From assembly GCF_002920535.1 (NCBI RefSeq), contig NZ_PQSS01000001.1, positions 1 to 64,000 of the forward strand: DNA of 64,000 nt. Reading direction: 5' to 3'. The position numbers were made by a program, and so were the translations under genes. Shown here in pieces: positions 39,506 to 48,844 of the stretch. Position 1 is the stretch's first letter, and each line of letters starts with the position of its first letter. This stretch comes from Streptomyces sp. Ru71 (lineage in GTDB: Bacteria > Actinomycetota > Actinomycetes > Streptomycetales > Streptomycetaceae). The notes below the pieces were generated by a model. It was given only the letters and a program-made list of their open reading frames with translations. It was not told the DNA's origin and did no database searches.

Positions 39506-40672
39506 ATGAACGACGTCGAGGAGTTCCGCACCGAGGTCCGCGCCTGGCTGCGGGCCAACCTCACCGGTGAGTTCGCCGCCCTGCGCGGCCGCGGCGGACC
39601 GGGCCGCGAACACGAGGCGTTCGCCGAACGGCTCGCCTGGGAACGGCACATGGCCGCCGCCGGCTGGACCTGTGTCGGCTGGCCGAAGGAGTACGGCGGC
39701 CGGGGCGCCACGCTGGAGCAGCAGGTCGCCTTCCACGAGGAGTACGCCATCGCCGAGGCCCCCGCCCGCGTCAACCACATCGGCGAGCAGCTGCTCGGCC
39801 CCACCCTCATCGCCTTCGGCACACCGGAGCAGCGCGAGCGCTTCCTTCCGCCGATCGTGGCGGTGGAGGAACTGTGGTGCCAGGGTTACAGCGAGCCGGA
39901 CGCCGGGTCCGACCTGGCAGGCGTGCGCACCAGGGCCGAACTCGTCGGCGACGCCTGGGTGGTCACCGGACAGAAGACCTGGACGTCCCTCGCGCACGAG
40001 TCCGACTGGTGCTTCGTCCTCGCCCGCACCGAGCCCGGCTCCGCCCGCCACCGGGGACTGTCCTACCTGCTGGTGCCGCTGGACCAGCCCGGTGTGGAGG
40101 TCCGGCCGATCACCCAGCTGACCGGCACCTCCGAGTTCAACGAGGTCTTCTTCGACGGGGCGCGCACCGCCGCGTCCCACATCGTCGGGGCGCCCGGCGA
40201 GGGCTGGAAGGTGGCCATGGCCACCCTCGGCTTCGAACGCGGCGTGTCCACCCTTGGGCAACAGGTCGGCTTCCGGCGCGAGCTGGAGGCGATCGTCGAC
40301 CTGGCGAAGCGCAACGGCGCGGCCCGGGACCCGCTGATCCGCGACCGCATCGCCCGGGCCTGGACCGGCCTGGAGATCATCCGCTGCAACGCCCTGCGCA
40401 TGCTCGAAGGGGTCGCCGCCGGGGCGCCCGGACCCGAGGCGTCCATCGGCAAGATCTTCTGGGCCACCTGGCACCGCGAGCTGGGCGAACTGGCCATGGA
40501 CGTGTGCGGCGCCGACGGGATGCTGGCCGCCGGTGAGCCGTACGACCTCACCGACTGGCAGCGGCTGTTCCTCTTCTCCCGCGCCGACACCCTGTACGCC
40601 GGCACCAACGAGATCCAGCGCACCATCATCGCCGAGCGCGTCCTCGGCCTGCCCAAGGAGGCACGCCCGTGA
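39506..40672 (+). CDS. fadE30: Acyl-CoA dehydrogenase FadE30
   Basis: A 388-residue ACAD with WTCVGWPKEYGGRGATLEQQ, CQGYSEPDAGSDLAGVRTRA, WVVTGQKTWTSLAHESDWCF and YAGTNEIQRTIIAERVLGLP. The order fadE30, SDR, kstR2, fadA6 downstream is the same as in the mycobacterial HIP-degradation region. There FadE30 dehydrogenates the propanoyl side chain of 5-OH-HIP-CoA. The ATG at 39506 follows CCGGAGCCGCCC. It is divergent from the hydratase gene, with the KstR2-like operator between them. Confidence 0.88.
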   Translation: MNDVEEFRTEVRAWLRANLTGEFAALRGRGGPGREHEAFAERLAWERHMAAAGWTCVGWPKEYGGRGATLEQQVAFHEEYAIAEAPARVNHIGEQLLGPTLIAFGTPEQRERFLPPIVAVEELWCQGYSEPDAGSDLAGVRTRAELVGDAWVVTGQKTWTSLAHESDWCFVLARTEPGSARHRGLSYLLVPLDQPGVEVRPITQLTGTSEFNEVFFDGARTAASHIVGAPGEGWKVAMATLGFERGVSTLGQQVGFRRELEAIVDLAKRNGAARDPLIRDRIARAWTGLEIIRCNALRMLEGVAAGAPGPEASIGKIFWATWHRELGELAMDVCGADGMLAAGEPYDLTDWQRLFLFSRADTLYAGTNEIQRTIIAERVLGLPKEARP

Positions 40673-41451
40673 CCCCACCGCCCTACGAGCCCGGCCATGG
40701 GCTCCTCGACGGCCGCGGCGCCGTCGTCACCGCCGCAGCGGGCGCCGGCATCGGCGGGGCGACCGCACGCCGGCTGCTGGAGGAGGGCGCCCGGGTCGTC
40801 GTCTCCGACGCCCACCCCCGCCGCCTGAAGGAGTACGCCGCGCAGCTCGCCGACAGCTTCGGCGCCGACCGCGTCGCCGCCCTGCCCTGCGACGTCACCG
40901 ACGAGCGCCAGGTCGCCGCCCTGTTCGACCTCGCCGAGGAACAGCACGGCCGGCTGGACATCGTCGTCAACAACGCCGGACTCGGCGGCACCGCCGACCT
41001 CGTCGACATGACCGACGAACAGTGGGGGAGAGTCCTCGACGTCACCCTCAACGGCACCTTCCGCTGCACCCGCGCCGCCCTGCGCCGGATGCAGGCCGCC
41101 GGACAGGGCGGGGTGCTCGTCAACAACGCCTCCGTGATCGGCTGGCGGGCCCAGCGGGGGCAGGCGCACTACGCCGCCGCCAAGGCCGGCGTCATGGCAC
41201 TCACCCGCTGCGCCGCCCTGGAGGCCGCCGAGTTCGGCGTCCGCGTCAACGCCGTCGCGCCGAGCCTCGCCATGCACCCGCACCTGGTGAAGGTCACCAG
41301 CCCCGAACTGCTGGAGGAACTGACCACCCGGGAGGCGTTCGGGCGGTACGCCGAGCCGTGGGAGGTGGCCAACGTGATCGTCTTCCTGGCCTCCGGCTAC
41401 TCCTCGTACATGACCGGCGAGACCGTCTCGGTCAGCAGCCAGCACCCGTGA
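40669..41451 (+). CDS. ipdF: SDR family oxidoreductase, IpdF-like
   Basis: A 260-residue short-chain dehydrogenase. The cofactor motif is VVTAAAGAGIGGATARRLLE (the usual TGxxxGIG opens with A-A-A-G-A-G-I-G), followed by VVNNAGLGG; catalytic residues are Ser in VLVNNASVIGW and Tyr-Lys in HYAAAKAGVMAL. Placed between fadE30 and kstR2 as in mycobacteria, it should be the dehydrogenase acting on the C5 hydroxyl of 5-OH-HIC-CoA. GTG overlaps the fadE30 stop by four bases. Confidence 0.8.
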   Translation: MTPPPYEPGHGLLDGRGAVVTAAAGAGIGGATARRLLEEGARVVVSDAHPRRLKEYAAQLADSFGADRVAALPCDVTDERQVAALFDLAEEQHGRLDIVVNNAGLGGTADLVDMTDEQWGRVLDVTLNGTFRCTRAALRRMQAAGQGGVLVNNASVIGWRAQRGQAHYAAAKAGVMALTRCAALEAAEFGVRVNAVAPSLAMHPHLVKVTSPELLEELTTREAFGRYAEPWEVANVIVFLASGYSSYMTGETVSVSSQHP

Positions 41452-41490
41452 GGCCGCGATGACCCCGCGCCGCACGACGGCCGGCCGGCG

Positions 41491-42078
41491 GTGACCGCCG
41501 CGCCCGAACGGCGCGAGGCCCTCCTGGCCACCGCCGCCGAGGTGTTCGCCGCACAGGGCTACCGCGCCACCACCGTCCGGAAGATCGCGGACGAGGCGGG
41601 GATGCTCGCCGGCAGCCTCTACTACCACTTCGACTCCAAGGAGTCGATGCTCGACGAGATCCTCACCGGCTTCCTGAACGAACTGTGGGCCCGCTACGAC
41701 GCCGTCCTCGCCGCCGGCCTCGCCCCCCGCCCGACCATCGAGGCCCTCGTCACCGAGTCCTTCCGGGAGATCGACCGGCACCGCGCCGCCGTCGCCATCT
41801 ACCAGAAGGAAGCACGGCAGTTGCAGACCCAGCCGCGCTTCGCCCACCTCGCCGACTCACAGGCCAGGTTCGAGAAGGCATGGCTGCACACGCTGGAGCG
41901 CGGAGTGGCCGACCGGTCCTTCCGCGCCGATCTCGACGTCCGGGTCACGTACCGCTTCCTGCGCGACACCATCTGGGTCGCCGCCTCCTGGTACCGGCCG
42001 GACGGACAACACAGCGCCGAGGAGATCGCCCGCCAGTACCTGTCCATGGTGCTGGAAGGCATCACCCGGCGCGCATGA
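41491..42078 (+). CDS. kstR2: TetR family repressor KstR2
   Basis: A 195-residue regulator. The helix-turn-helix region YRATTVRKIADEAGMLAGSL with YYHFDSKESMLDEILTGFL closely resembles mycobacterial KstR2 as I remember it, as do QTQPRFAHLAD and the C-terminal YRFLRDTIWVAASWYRP. KstR2 represses the ring C/D genes and is released by HIP-CoA, the product of FadD3. The operators at 39442 and 49617 fit its binding sequence. It lies inside its own regulon, after fadE30 and ipdF. Confidence 0.9.
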   Translation: MTAAPERREALLATAAEVFAAQGYRATTVRKIADEAGMLAGSLYYHFDSKESMLDEILTGFLNELWARYDAVLAAGLAPRPTIEALVTESFREIDRHRAAVAIYQKEARQLQTQPRFAHLADSQARFEKAWLHTLERGVADRSFRADLDVRVTYRFLRDTIWVAASWYRPDGQHSAEEIARQYLSMVLEGITRRA

Positions 42079-42127
42079 CACCCCGAACAACCCCGAACGT
42101 CCCGACAGCGAACAGGAGTGGTCGATC

Positions 42128-43285
42128 ATGGCCGAGGCCTACATCGTCGAAGCGGTGCGCACCCCGGTCGGCAGGCGCGGCGGCGGACTGTCCGCCGTCC
42201 ACCCCGCCGACCTCGGCGCGCACATACTGAAGGCGCTCATGGAGCGCTCCGGTGCCGACCCGGCGGCCGTCGAGGACGTCGTGTTCGGCTGCCTGGACGC
42301 CGTCGGCCCGCAGGCCGGCGACATCGCCCGCACCTGCTGGCTGGCGGCCGGCCTGCCCGAGGAGGTGCCCGGCGTGACCGTGGACCGCCAGTGCGGCTCC
42401 TCCCAGCAGGCCGTGCACTTCGCCGCGCAGGCCGTGCTGTCCGGCACCCAGGACCTGGTCGTCGCCGGCGGCGTGCAGAACATGTCGATGATCCCCATCG
42501 CCTTCGCCACCCGCCAGGCCGCCGAACCGCTCGGCCTCACCCAGGGCCCCTACGCGGGCTCCGAGGGCTGGCGGTCCCGGTACGCGGACCGGCCGGTCAA
42601 CCAGTTCGCCGGCGCCGAGATGATCGCCGCCAAGTGGGGCATCTCCCGCCGCGACATGGAGGAGTTCGCGCTGCGCTCCCACCAACGGGCGCTCCGCGCC
42701 ATCGACGAGGGCCGCTTCGACCGCGAGGTCGTCCCCTACGGCGACGTCACGACCGACGAGGGCCCGCGCCGCGACACCAGCCTGGAGAGGATGGCAGGCC
42801 TGAAGCCCGTCCTGGACGGCGGCACCATCACCGCCGCCTGCTCCTCCCAGGTCTCCGACGGCGCCTCCGCGATGCTGCTCGCGAGCGAACGCGCCGTCCG
42901 CGAACACGGGCTGACCCCGCGCGCCCGCATCCACCACCTCTCCGTGCGCGGCGAGGACCCCATCCGCATGCTGTCCGCGCCGATCCCCGCCACCGCGTAC
43001 GCGCTGAAGAAGGCCGGGATGACCCTCGACGACATCGACCTGGTCGAGATCAACGAGGCATTCGCGCCCGTGGTGCTGGCCTGGCTGAAAGAGACCGGCG
43101 CCGACCCCGACAAGGTCAACGTCAACGGCGGCGCCATCGCCCTCGGCCACCCCCTCGGAGCCACCGGCACCAAGCTCATGACCACCCTTCTGCACGAACT
43201 GGAGCGCACCGGCGGCCGCTACGGCCTGCAGACCATGTGCGAGGGCGGCGGCCAGGCCAACGTGACGATCATCGAACGGCTCTGA
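42128..43285 (+). CDS. fadA6: Acetyl-CoA acyltransferase FadA6
   Basis: A 385-residue thiolase. The nucleophilic Cys is in TVDRQCGSSQQAVHFAAQAV, the His in NGGAIALGHPLGATGTKL, and the second Cys in LQTMCEGGGQANVT; EINEAFAP is conserved too. In the HIP pathway FadA6 splits the dioxo-decanedioyl-CoA derived from ring C/D opening, giving acetyl-CoA and MOODA-CoA. GGAGTGGTCG precedes its ATG, and a strong terminator follows its stop, closing the fadE30-ipdF-kstR2-fadA6 transcript. Confidence 0.92.
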   Translation: MAEAYIVEAVRTPVGRRGGGLSAVHPADLGAHILKALMERSGADPAAVEDVVFGCLDAVGPQAGDIARTCWLAAGLPEEVPGVTVDRQCGSSQQAVHFAAQAVLSGTQDLVVAGGVQNMSMIPIAFATRQAAEPLGLTQGPYAGSEGWRSRYADRPVNQFAGAEMIAAKWGISRRDMEEFALRSHQRALRAIDEGRFDREVVPYGDVTTDEGPRRDTSLERMAGLKPVLDGGTITAACSSQVSDGASAMLLASERAVREHGLTPRARIHHLSVRGEDPIRMLSAPIPATAYALKKAGMTLDDIDLVEINEAFAPVVLAWLKETGADPDKVNVNGGAIALGHPLGATGTKLMTTLLHELERTGGRYGLQTMCEGGGQANVTIIERL

Positions 43286-43302
43286 CGGTCCTTCATGAAG
43301 GA

Positions 43303-43330
43303 GCGGCGCCCGTCCCCAGACGGGCGCCGC
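43303..43330. terminator. Bidirectional hairpin terminator
   Basis: GCGGCGCCCGTC and GACGGGCGCCGC form a perfect 12-base stem with a four-base loop. It lies 18 bases after the fadA6 stop and six before the end of the convergent Dabb gene, so it can end both operons. Confidence 0.85.
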
Positions 43331-43335
43331 GCTTG

Positions 43336-43923
43336 TCATCCCGTCAGCGGGTGTTCGCTCCAGCGGAAGACATGGGCCAGTTCCGGTGCCACGACCCCGC
43401 CGCCGGGCACCTCGCCGTCGAACCAGCGGTCCACGCAGGTCCAGTGGTAGGGATGGCCCAGATACGCGGCCAGGCCGCCGAGGTCCGCGTACTCCTGCTC
43501 CCACACATGCGTCCACCGCGAGGGCGTGAGCGACTGGTCCACACGGCTGAGCGCCCAGGACCGGATCGCGGTGATGTGGTCCGGCATGGCGAGCAGGTCC
43601 CGCTCCAGCCGGGCCACCAGCGTGCCGGACGTGCCGGGGCGCACGGTCAGCAGCAGCGTCCGCTTCACGCGCGGGCCGGCCGGCGGGACGCTGCGGCCGC
43701 GCACGGGCGCCAGCGCCACCGCGTCGAGGGGCGGCGGCAGGCCGGCGTCGGCGGCGATCCGGGCGGGCGGCCGGTCGGCCGTCACGTCCCAGGTGGCGCC
43801 CGTACCACCGAAGCTGCCCGGCAGGTCGGGCGCCGCCGACGAAGCCGACACACCGGGAAGCCCGCCCGCGGCGTCGTACGCCTGGCTCCCGCCGGCCGGG
43901 AGCAGCGCCACCCAGCGGGTCAT
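43336..43923 (-). CDS. Dabb (stress-responsive alpha-beta barrel) domain protein
   Basis: A 195-residue protein. The N-terminal 90 residues are of no clear family. The C-terminal half (RTLLLTVRPGTSGTLVARLE, then HVWEQEYADLGGLAAYLGHP and a His-Trp pair in PYHWTCVDRWF) is a Dabb ferredoxin-like dimeric barrel. Such barrels bind or isomerise hydrophobic keto compounds. It is the last gene of the minus-strand operon and overlaps the preceding gene by four bases. Confidence 0.75.
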   Translation of the reverse strand: MTRWVALLPAGGSQAYDAAGGLPGVSASSAAPDLPGSFGGTGATWDVTADRPPARIAADAGLPPPLDAVALAPVRGRSVPPAGPRVKRTLLLTVRPGTSGTLVARLERDLLAMPDHITAIRSWALSRVDQSLTPSRWTHVWEQEYADLGGLAAYLGHPYHWTCVDRWFDGEVPGGGVVAPELAHVFRWSEHPLTG

Positions 43924-44258
43924 GCCGCGCCGCCTTCCCCGTCCTCGTCGGGGTCGACCGGTTCGAGCACCTGACGCTTACGGCCCCGGGCGATCTCGTC
44001 CGTAGCCGCCCAGAACGCGGTCACCCGAGGGTCCCGTTTCGCCGCCGACCGCGCGGCGAAGAACGCCCCGCTGTCCGGCAGCGACCACAGGATCCGCACC
44101 GCCGCCGTGTCCGGCCCGGTCCAGGTGCGCCACACGCGCTCGGCGACCATGCCGCGCTCGCGCGCCCCCGGCAGATACTCCGTGCGCCAGCGACGCAGCC
44201 ATCCTTCGACCTGATCGCCCGTCAGGACCACGGTGTCGAGGATCTGGACCGCGGTCAC
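43920..44258 (-). CDS. Small conserved-looking protein, likely alpha-beta barrel
   Basis: A 112-residue protein starting VQILDTVVLTGDQVEGWLRR with the later motif VWRTWTGPDTAAVRILWSLP. The pattern of strand, helix, Arg/Trp-rich strand suggests a dimeric alpha-beta barrel like the NIPSNAP or Dabb families, but I cannot name the family. Its GTG overlaps the upstream F420-type gene by four bases and its stop overlaps the Dabb gene by four. It is therefore tightly coupled to both, and a role with their substrate is likely. Confidence 0.7.
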   Translation of the reverse strand: MTAVQILDTVVLTGDQVEGWLRRWRTEYLPGARERGMVAERVWRTWTGPDTAAVRILWSLPDSGAFFAARSAAKRDPRVTAFWAATDEIARGRKRQVLEPVDPDEDGEGGAA

Positions 44259-45172
44259 GCGAGCTTCTCCAGCACCTCGACGCGGTAGCGGTCGACCTGG
44301 TCGCGCAGTGCGGCGAGCCCGCGCGCGCCGGCCAGTCCGTCCGCGCCCCGGATACGCGGCGCGATGACGAGCCGGGTCGCGCCCGCGTCGGTGAAGCCGC
44401 GTACCCAGGACGGATCACCCTCCCGTTCCCGGTCGCAGGAGCCGGGCCACACGGTGATCTCCACGGCGTCCTCGGGCCGCCCGGCCGCGCGGGCCGCCTC
44501 GCGCAGCAGCCCGGCCTGGCGGGCGAAGTCCTGCGGCCCGATCGTGTACGGGAACCAGCCGTCGCCGATGCGGCCCGCCCGGCGCACGGCCGGGTCGCTG
44601 TTCCCGCCGAGCACGACGGGCACGGCCCCGCCGCCGGGCCGGGGCAGCGAGTGCAGGCCGGCGAAGGAGACGTGCCGTCCGCGGAACGCGGCGGGGGCGT
44701 CGGCCCACAGCGCGCGCATGGCTCCCACGCACTCCTCCAGCCTGCGCCCCCGGTCCTGGTAGGGCACACCGACGGCGGCGTACTCCTCCTTCTGCCAGCC
44801 GATGCCGAGCCCCAGCATCAGCCGGCCGCCGGAGTGCCGGTCGATGGTCGCGGCACGCTTGGCGAGCACCACGGGGCTGTGCAGCGGGGCGACCATCATG
44901 GCGGTGCCGAACCGCAGGTCGGTGGAGGCACCGGCGAGGAAGGCGATGGTCTCCAGCGGGTCGGGCATGGGGACGGAGCCGGAACCGCCCGGTATGCGGC
45001 CGTCGTCGGAGTACGGGTAGAGCGGCTCGTACCCCTCGGCGACGACGACGTGCTCGACCGTCCACAGCGACTCGACACCGCACTCCTCCAGCGTGCCGGC
45101 GAGGTCGCGGAGGAAGCCCCCGGAGGTGATCAGGCCGTCGGTGAACGGTGCCATCATTCCCAGTCGGAGCAT
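44255..45172 (-). CDS. LLM-class F420-dependent oxidoreductase
   Basis: A 305-residue luciferase-like monooxygenase fold protein. LWTVEHVVVAEGYEPLYPYS, GTAMMVAPLHSPVVLAKRAA, RLMLGLGIGWQKEEYAAVGV and VPVVLGGNSDPAVRRAGRIG are typical of the F420-using group common in actinobacteria. In steroid regulons similar proteins are present but their step is not known. It lies in the minus-strand block after the phosphatase gene, 12 bases apart. Confidence 0.88.
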   Translation of the reverse strand: MLRLGMMAPFTDGLITSGGFLRDLAGTLEECGVESLWTVEHVVVAEGYEPLYPYSDDGRIPGGSGSVPMPDPLETIAFLAGASTDLRFGTAMMVAPLHSPVVLAKRAATIDRHSGGRLMLGLGIGWQKEEYAAVGVPYQDRGRRLEECVGAMRALWADAPAAFRGRHVSFAGLHSLPRPGGGAVPVVLGGNSDPAVRRAGRIGDGWFPYTIGPQDFARQAGLLREAARAAGRPEDAVEITVWPGSCDREREGDPSWVRGFTDAGATRLVIAPRIRGADGLAGARGLAALRDQVDRYRVEVLEKLA

Positions 45173-45184
45173 GGTTCGGATCCT

Positions 45185-46102
45185 TCACTTCAGCAGCGCG
45201 GCGCGCAGTCTCGCCAGGGTCGGGACGTCCAGGCCGAGGCCCTCGGTGAGATAGCCGAGGAGGCCGCCGTAGTCGTGCTCGGCCTGGGCGAGGGCCGCTT
45301 CGAGGTAGTCCTCGCGGACCTCCTGGAGCGGGATCAGCAGGTCCGGGTTCTGCATCAGACCGGCCTTGCGCAGTCCCTCGCGGACCGCGCGGTCGGCGTC
45401 CGCGCGCAGGGCGTTGGACAGCAGGTAGTCCTGCTCGGCGGCCCCGGACGGCACGCCCACGGCACGTAGCAGCAGGTAGCTCATCCAGCCGGTGCGGTCC
45501 TTGCCCGAGGTGCAGTGGTACAGCAGGGGAGACCTGCGGTGGTCGGCGATGTCCCGTACCGTGTCCGCGAACTGCCGCCGGTCGGTCGGGTCGGTGACGA
45601 AGGCGCGGTAGACGGAGCGCATGATCTCCTCCGCCTTGCCGTCGCCGAGCATCTCCTGCTGCCGTACCGGGTCCGCCGAGCCGATGACCTGCTGGAGCCG
45701 GGCGGACAGCCCCAGGTCGGTCACGGGCCGGGAGGTCACCGTGAGGCCGTCGGGGAGACGGTCGGCGCCGTCGTGCCGTACCTCGTCCGGCACCCGGAAG
45801 TCCACGACGGTGCGCAGGCCCAGCGCGGACAGCCTGGTGACGTCGGCGTCGGTGAGCCTGGCGAGCGAGTCGGCCCGGAACACCCGGCCGTGGCGCACCT
45901 GGCGGCCCGTGACGGTCGTCAGGCCGCCGAGATCACGGACGTTGACCGCGCCGTCGAGCGGGACGACGCCGCCGGGGTGGGAGGGGGCGGTGGCCGTGGG
46001 CGGGGCCGGGGCCTGGGCCGCCGCGGCGATGGGCGGCGAGCCGAGGGCGACGGTGCACAGGACGACGGCGGTGGTCAGATGACGGACGAGCGGAGTACGC
46101 AT
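45185..46102 (-). CDS. Secreted tyrosine-protein phosphatase
   Basis: A 305-residue exported phosphatase. Residues 1-30 are a signal peptide (AVVLCTVALGSPPIAAAAQA). The domain shows VPLDGAVNVRDLGGLTTVTG at the start, RVFRADSLARLTDADV, and the P-loop HCTSGKDRTGWMSYLLLR with the catalytic Cys and Arg, the CxxGKDRT form of MptpB-like/DUF442-type phosphatases that also act on phosphoinositides. It is odd inside an otherwise metabolic operon; gaps of 56 and 12 bases separate it from ipdC and the F420-type gene. GGGAGTTGCTCTC precedes the ATG. Confidence 0.88.
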   Translation of the reverse strand: MRTPLVRHLTTAVVLCTVALGSPPIAAAAQAPAPPTATAPSHPGGVVPLDGAVNVRDLGGLTTVTGRQVRHGRVFRADSLARLTDADVTRLSALGLRTVVDFRVPDEVRHDGADRLPDGLTVTSRPVTDLGLSARLQQVIGSADPVRQQEMLGDGKAEEIMRSVYRAFVTDPTDRRQFADTVRDIADHRRSPLLYHCTSGKDRTGWMSYLLLRAVGVPSGAAEQDYLLSNALRADADRAVREGLRKAGLMQNPDLLIPLQEVREDYLEAALAQAEHDYGGLLGYLTEGLGLDVPTLARLRAALLK

Positions 46103-46158
46103 GAGAGCAACTCCCAACGGGATGAGGGGTGTCCCCGTGCCGGGGCGGTGTGCGGCCG

Positions 46159-47226
46159 TCAGCCCTCGGCGGAGGGCAGCGCGCGCAGGGTGGCCTGTGC
46201 CTCGGCCATGATCCGGTCGACGAGTTCGGCGCAGGACGGCAGATCGTCGATCAGGCCCGCGACCTGGCCCGCGGCCATCACACCGAGGTCGGTGCGGCCG
46301 TCGACCATCGAGGCCTTGAGGAGCATCGGGGTGTTGGCGGCCAGCAGGACCTGACTCCACCTCAGATCCCTGCCGTGCTTCATCGCGAGGCCGTCGCGGA
46401 CCATCCGCGTCCAGCTCATGCCGGACTCGCGCCGAAAGGCGGCGGCGTGGCGCACCGCGCGCAGCAGCACGGCCGCCCGGCCGGACCGCTCCAGCGCGTC
46501 CACCAGGTCGGTGCGCAGCATCCGGTGCGGCAGGCCGTCCACCTTGGTGGTGACGGTGACGTCCTGGACCGTCGCCGCCAGGTATCTGGCCTTGACCGCG
46601 TCCGGGACGGTGCTGTCGGAGGTGAGCAGGAAGCGGGTGCCCATGGCGATCCCCGCGGCCCCGTACGCCAGTGCCGCGACCAGCCCGCGGCCGTCGCGGA
46701 AGCCGCCGGCCGCGATCACCGGGATGTCGACGGCGTCGACGACCTGGGGCAGCAGGACGCTCGTGGCGACGCTCCCGGTGTGGCCGCCGCCCTCTCCGCC
46801 CTGCACCACGACGGCGTCCGCGCCCCAGGCGGCGACCTTCTCGGCGTGCCGCCGGGCGCCGATGGACGGGATGACCACCACCCCGGCGTCCTTGAGCCGG
46901 GCGATCAGCTCCCGGGAGGGTGCCAGCGCGAAGGAGGCGACCTTCACGCCCTCCTCGATGATGATCCGCACCCGCTCGGGCGCGTCGCCCGCGTCCGCCC
47001 GCAGATTGACCCCGAAGGGCGCGTCGGTACGGGAGCGGACCTCGCGGACGGCCGAGCGGAGCCGGTCCGGGGTCATCGTGGCGGAGGCGAGGATGCCGAG
47101 CGCCCCGGCGTTCGCGGCGGCCGACACCAGCCGGGGACCGGCCACCCAGCCCATGCCGGTCTGCACGAGGGGATGGCGCACGCCGACGAGTTCGGTGAGC
47201 GCGGTCGGGATCGTGACGTCGCTCAT
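46159..47226 (-). CDS. ipdC: NAD(P)H-dependent flavin oxidoreductase IpdC (nitronate monooxygenase fold)
   Basis: A 355-residue FMN protein of the NMO fold. HPLVQTGMGWVAGPRLVSAA opens the barrel; DAVVVQGGEGGGHTGSVATS and IPVIAAGGFRDGRGLVAALA are the flavin/phosphate motifs. In HIP degradation IpdC dehydrogenates the C-ring CoA ester before ring opening. Order ipdC-ipdB-ipdA-echA20 and the length both agree with the mycobacterial set. Its ATG overlaps the ipdB stop by four bases. Confidence 0.88.
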   Translation of the reverse strand: MSDVTIPTALTELVGVRHPLVQTGMGWVAGPRLVSAAANAGALGILASATMTPDRLRSAVREVRSRTDAPFGVNLRADAGDAPERVRIIIEEGVKVASFALAPSRELIARLKDAGVVVIPSIGARRHAEKVAAWGADAVVVQGGEGGGHTGSVATSVLLPQVVDAVDIPVIAAGGFRDGRGLVAALAYGAAGIAMGTRFLLTSDSTVPDAVKARYLAATVQDVTVTTKVDGLPHRMLRTDLVDALERSGRAAVLLRAVRHAAAFRRESGMSWTRMVRDGLAMKHGRDLRWSQVLLAANTPMLLKASMVDGRTDLGVMAAGQVAGLIDDLPSCAELVDRIMAEAQATLRALPSAEG

Positions 47227-47974
47227 GCCGCCGGCACCTCGCGCTCGCGCAGCCGCTGGGGGTCGATGACCTCGCGGATCATCCGCAGTTCCTCGGTGGT
47301 GGGCTCACGGGTGTACGGCACCTCGTCGGGGACGGTGAGGGGGAAGCCGGTGGCCTGCGTGACCTGCTGCACGGTGACGCCCGGGTGCAGCGAACTCAGC
47401 CGCATCGTCCGGTCCGGGGTCTCGAAGTCGAAGACGCCGAGGTCGCTGACGACCCGCGCGATGCGGTGGTACCGGCTCGCCGACGGGCCGGCCGCGGCGG
47501 CACGGTCGTAGCCGACACCCGAGACCATGTCGACCCGCTCGACGAACACCCGGGGGGAGTGCCGGGGCACCCAGTAACTCGTCGGATTGTTCAGTGTGTT
47601 GCCGGGTGCGCCGCGCACGCCCAGCAGTTGCCGCCTGGGCCGGGCCCAGTCGCCGATGCAGGAGATGTTCTGGTTGCCGTACTGGTCGATCTGGCTCGCG
47701 CCCATCATCACGTGCCGCCGCCCGGTGGCGACCAGGGCCAGATGCTGCCGGTACGGCAACCAGCCCTCGATCACCTCGGCCCGGGCGCCCACCGCCGGGA
47801 CGTCCGCCGTGAGCAGTGCCTCGCCGTCGGTCAGCAGCAGGTCGGGGGAGAAGGTCAGCCTGGCCAGCCGGGCGCCGATCGCCGGGACGGTGCCCATCGG
47901 GCTCGCCAGGATCTCGCCGGCGTCCCGCCAGGCTTCGGCGCAGGCCACGGCGCAGTACTCGGCCCGGGTGACCG

Positions 47975-47978
<4 letters not shown>
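47223..47978 (-). CDS. ipdB: CoA-transferase-like hydrolase beta subunit IpdB
   Basis: A 251-residue class I CoA-transferase-fold protein. VEGWLPY-like EVIEGWLPYRQHLALVATGR, GASQIDQYGNQNISCIGD, GAPGNTLNNPTSYWVPRHSP and LHPGVTVQQVTQATGFPL mark the beta subunit. IpdAB is not a transferase but a retro-Claisen hydrolase that opens ring C of COCHEA-CoA. The ATG overlaps the ipdA stop by four bases. Confidence 0.92.

Positions 47979-48844
<866 letters not shown>

Noticed and set aside
43336..43923. Shorter start for the Dabb protein to match single-domain relatives
   Set aside because: The ATG at 43923 forms the tight overlap with the upstream gene, so the longer product is favoured.
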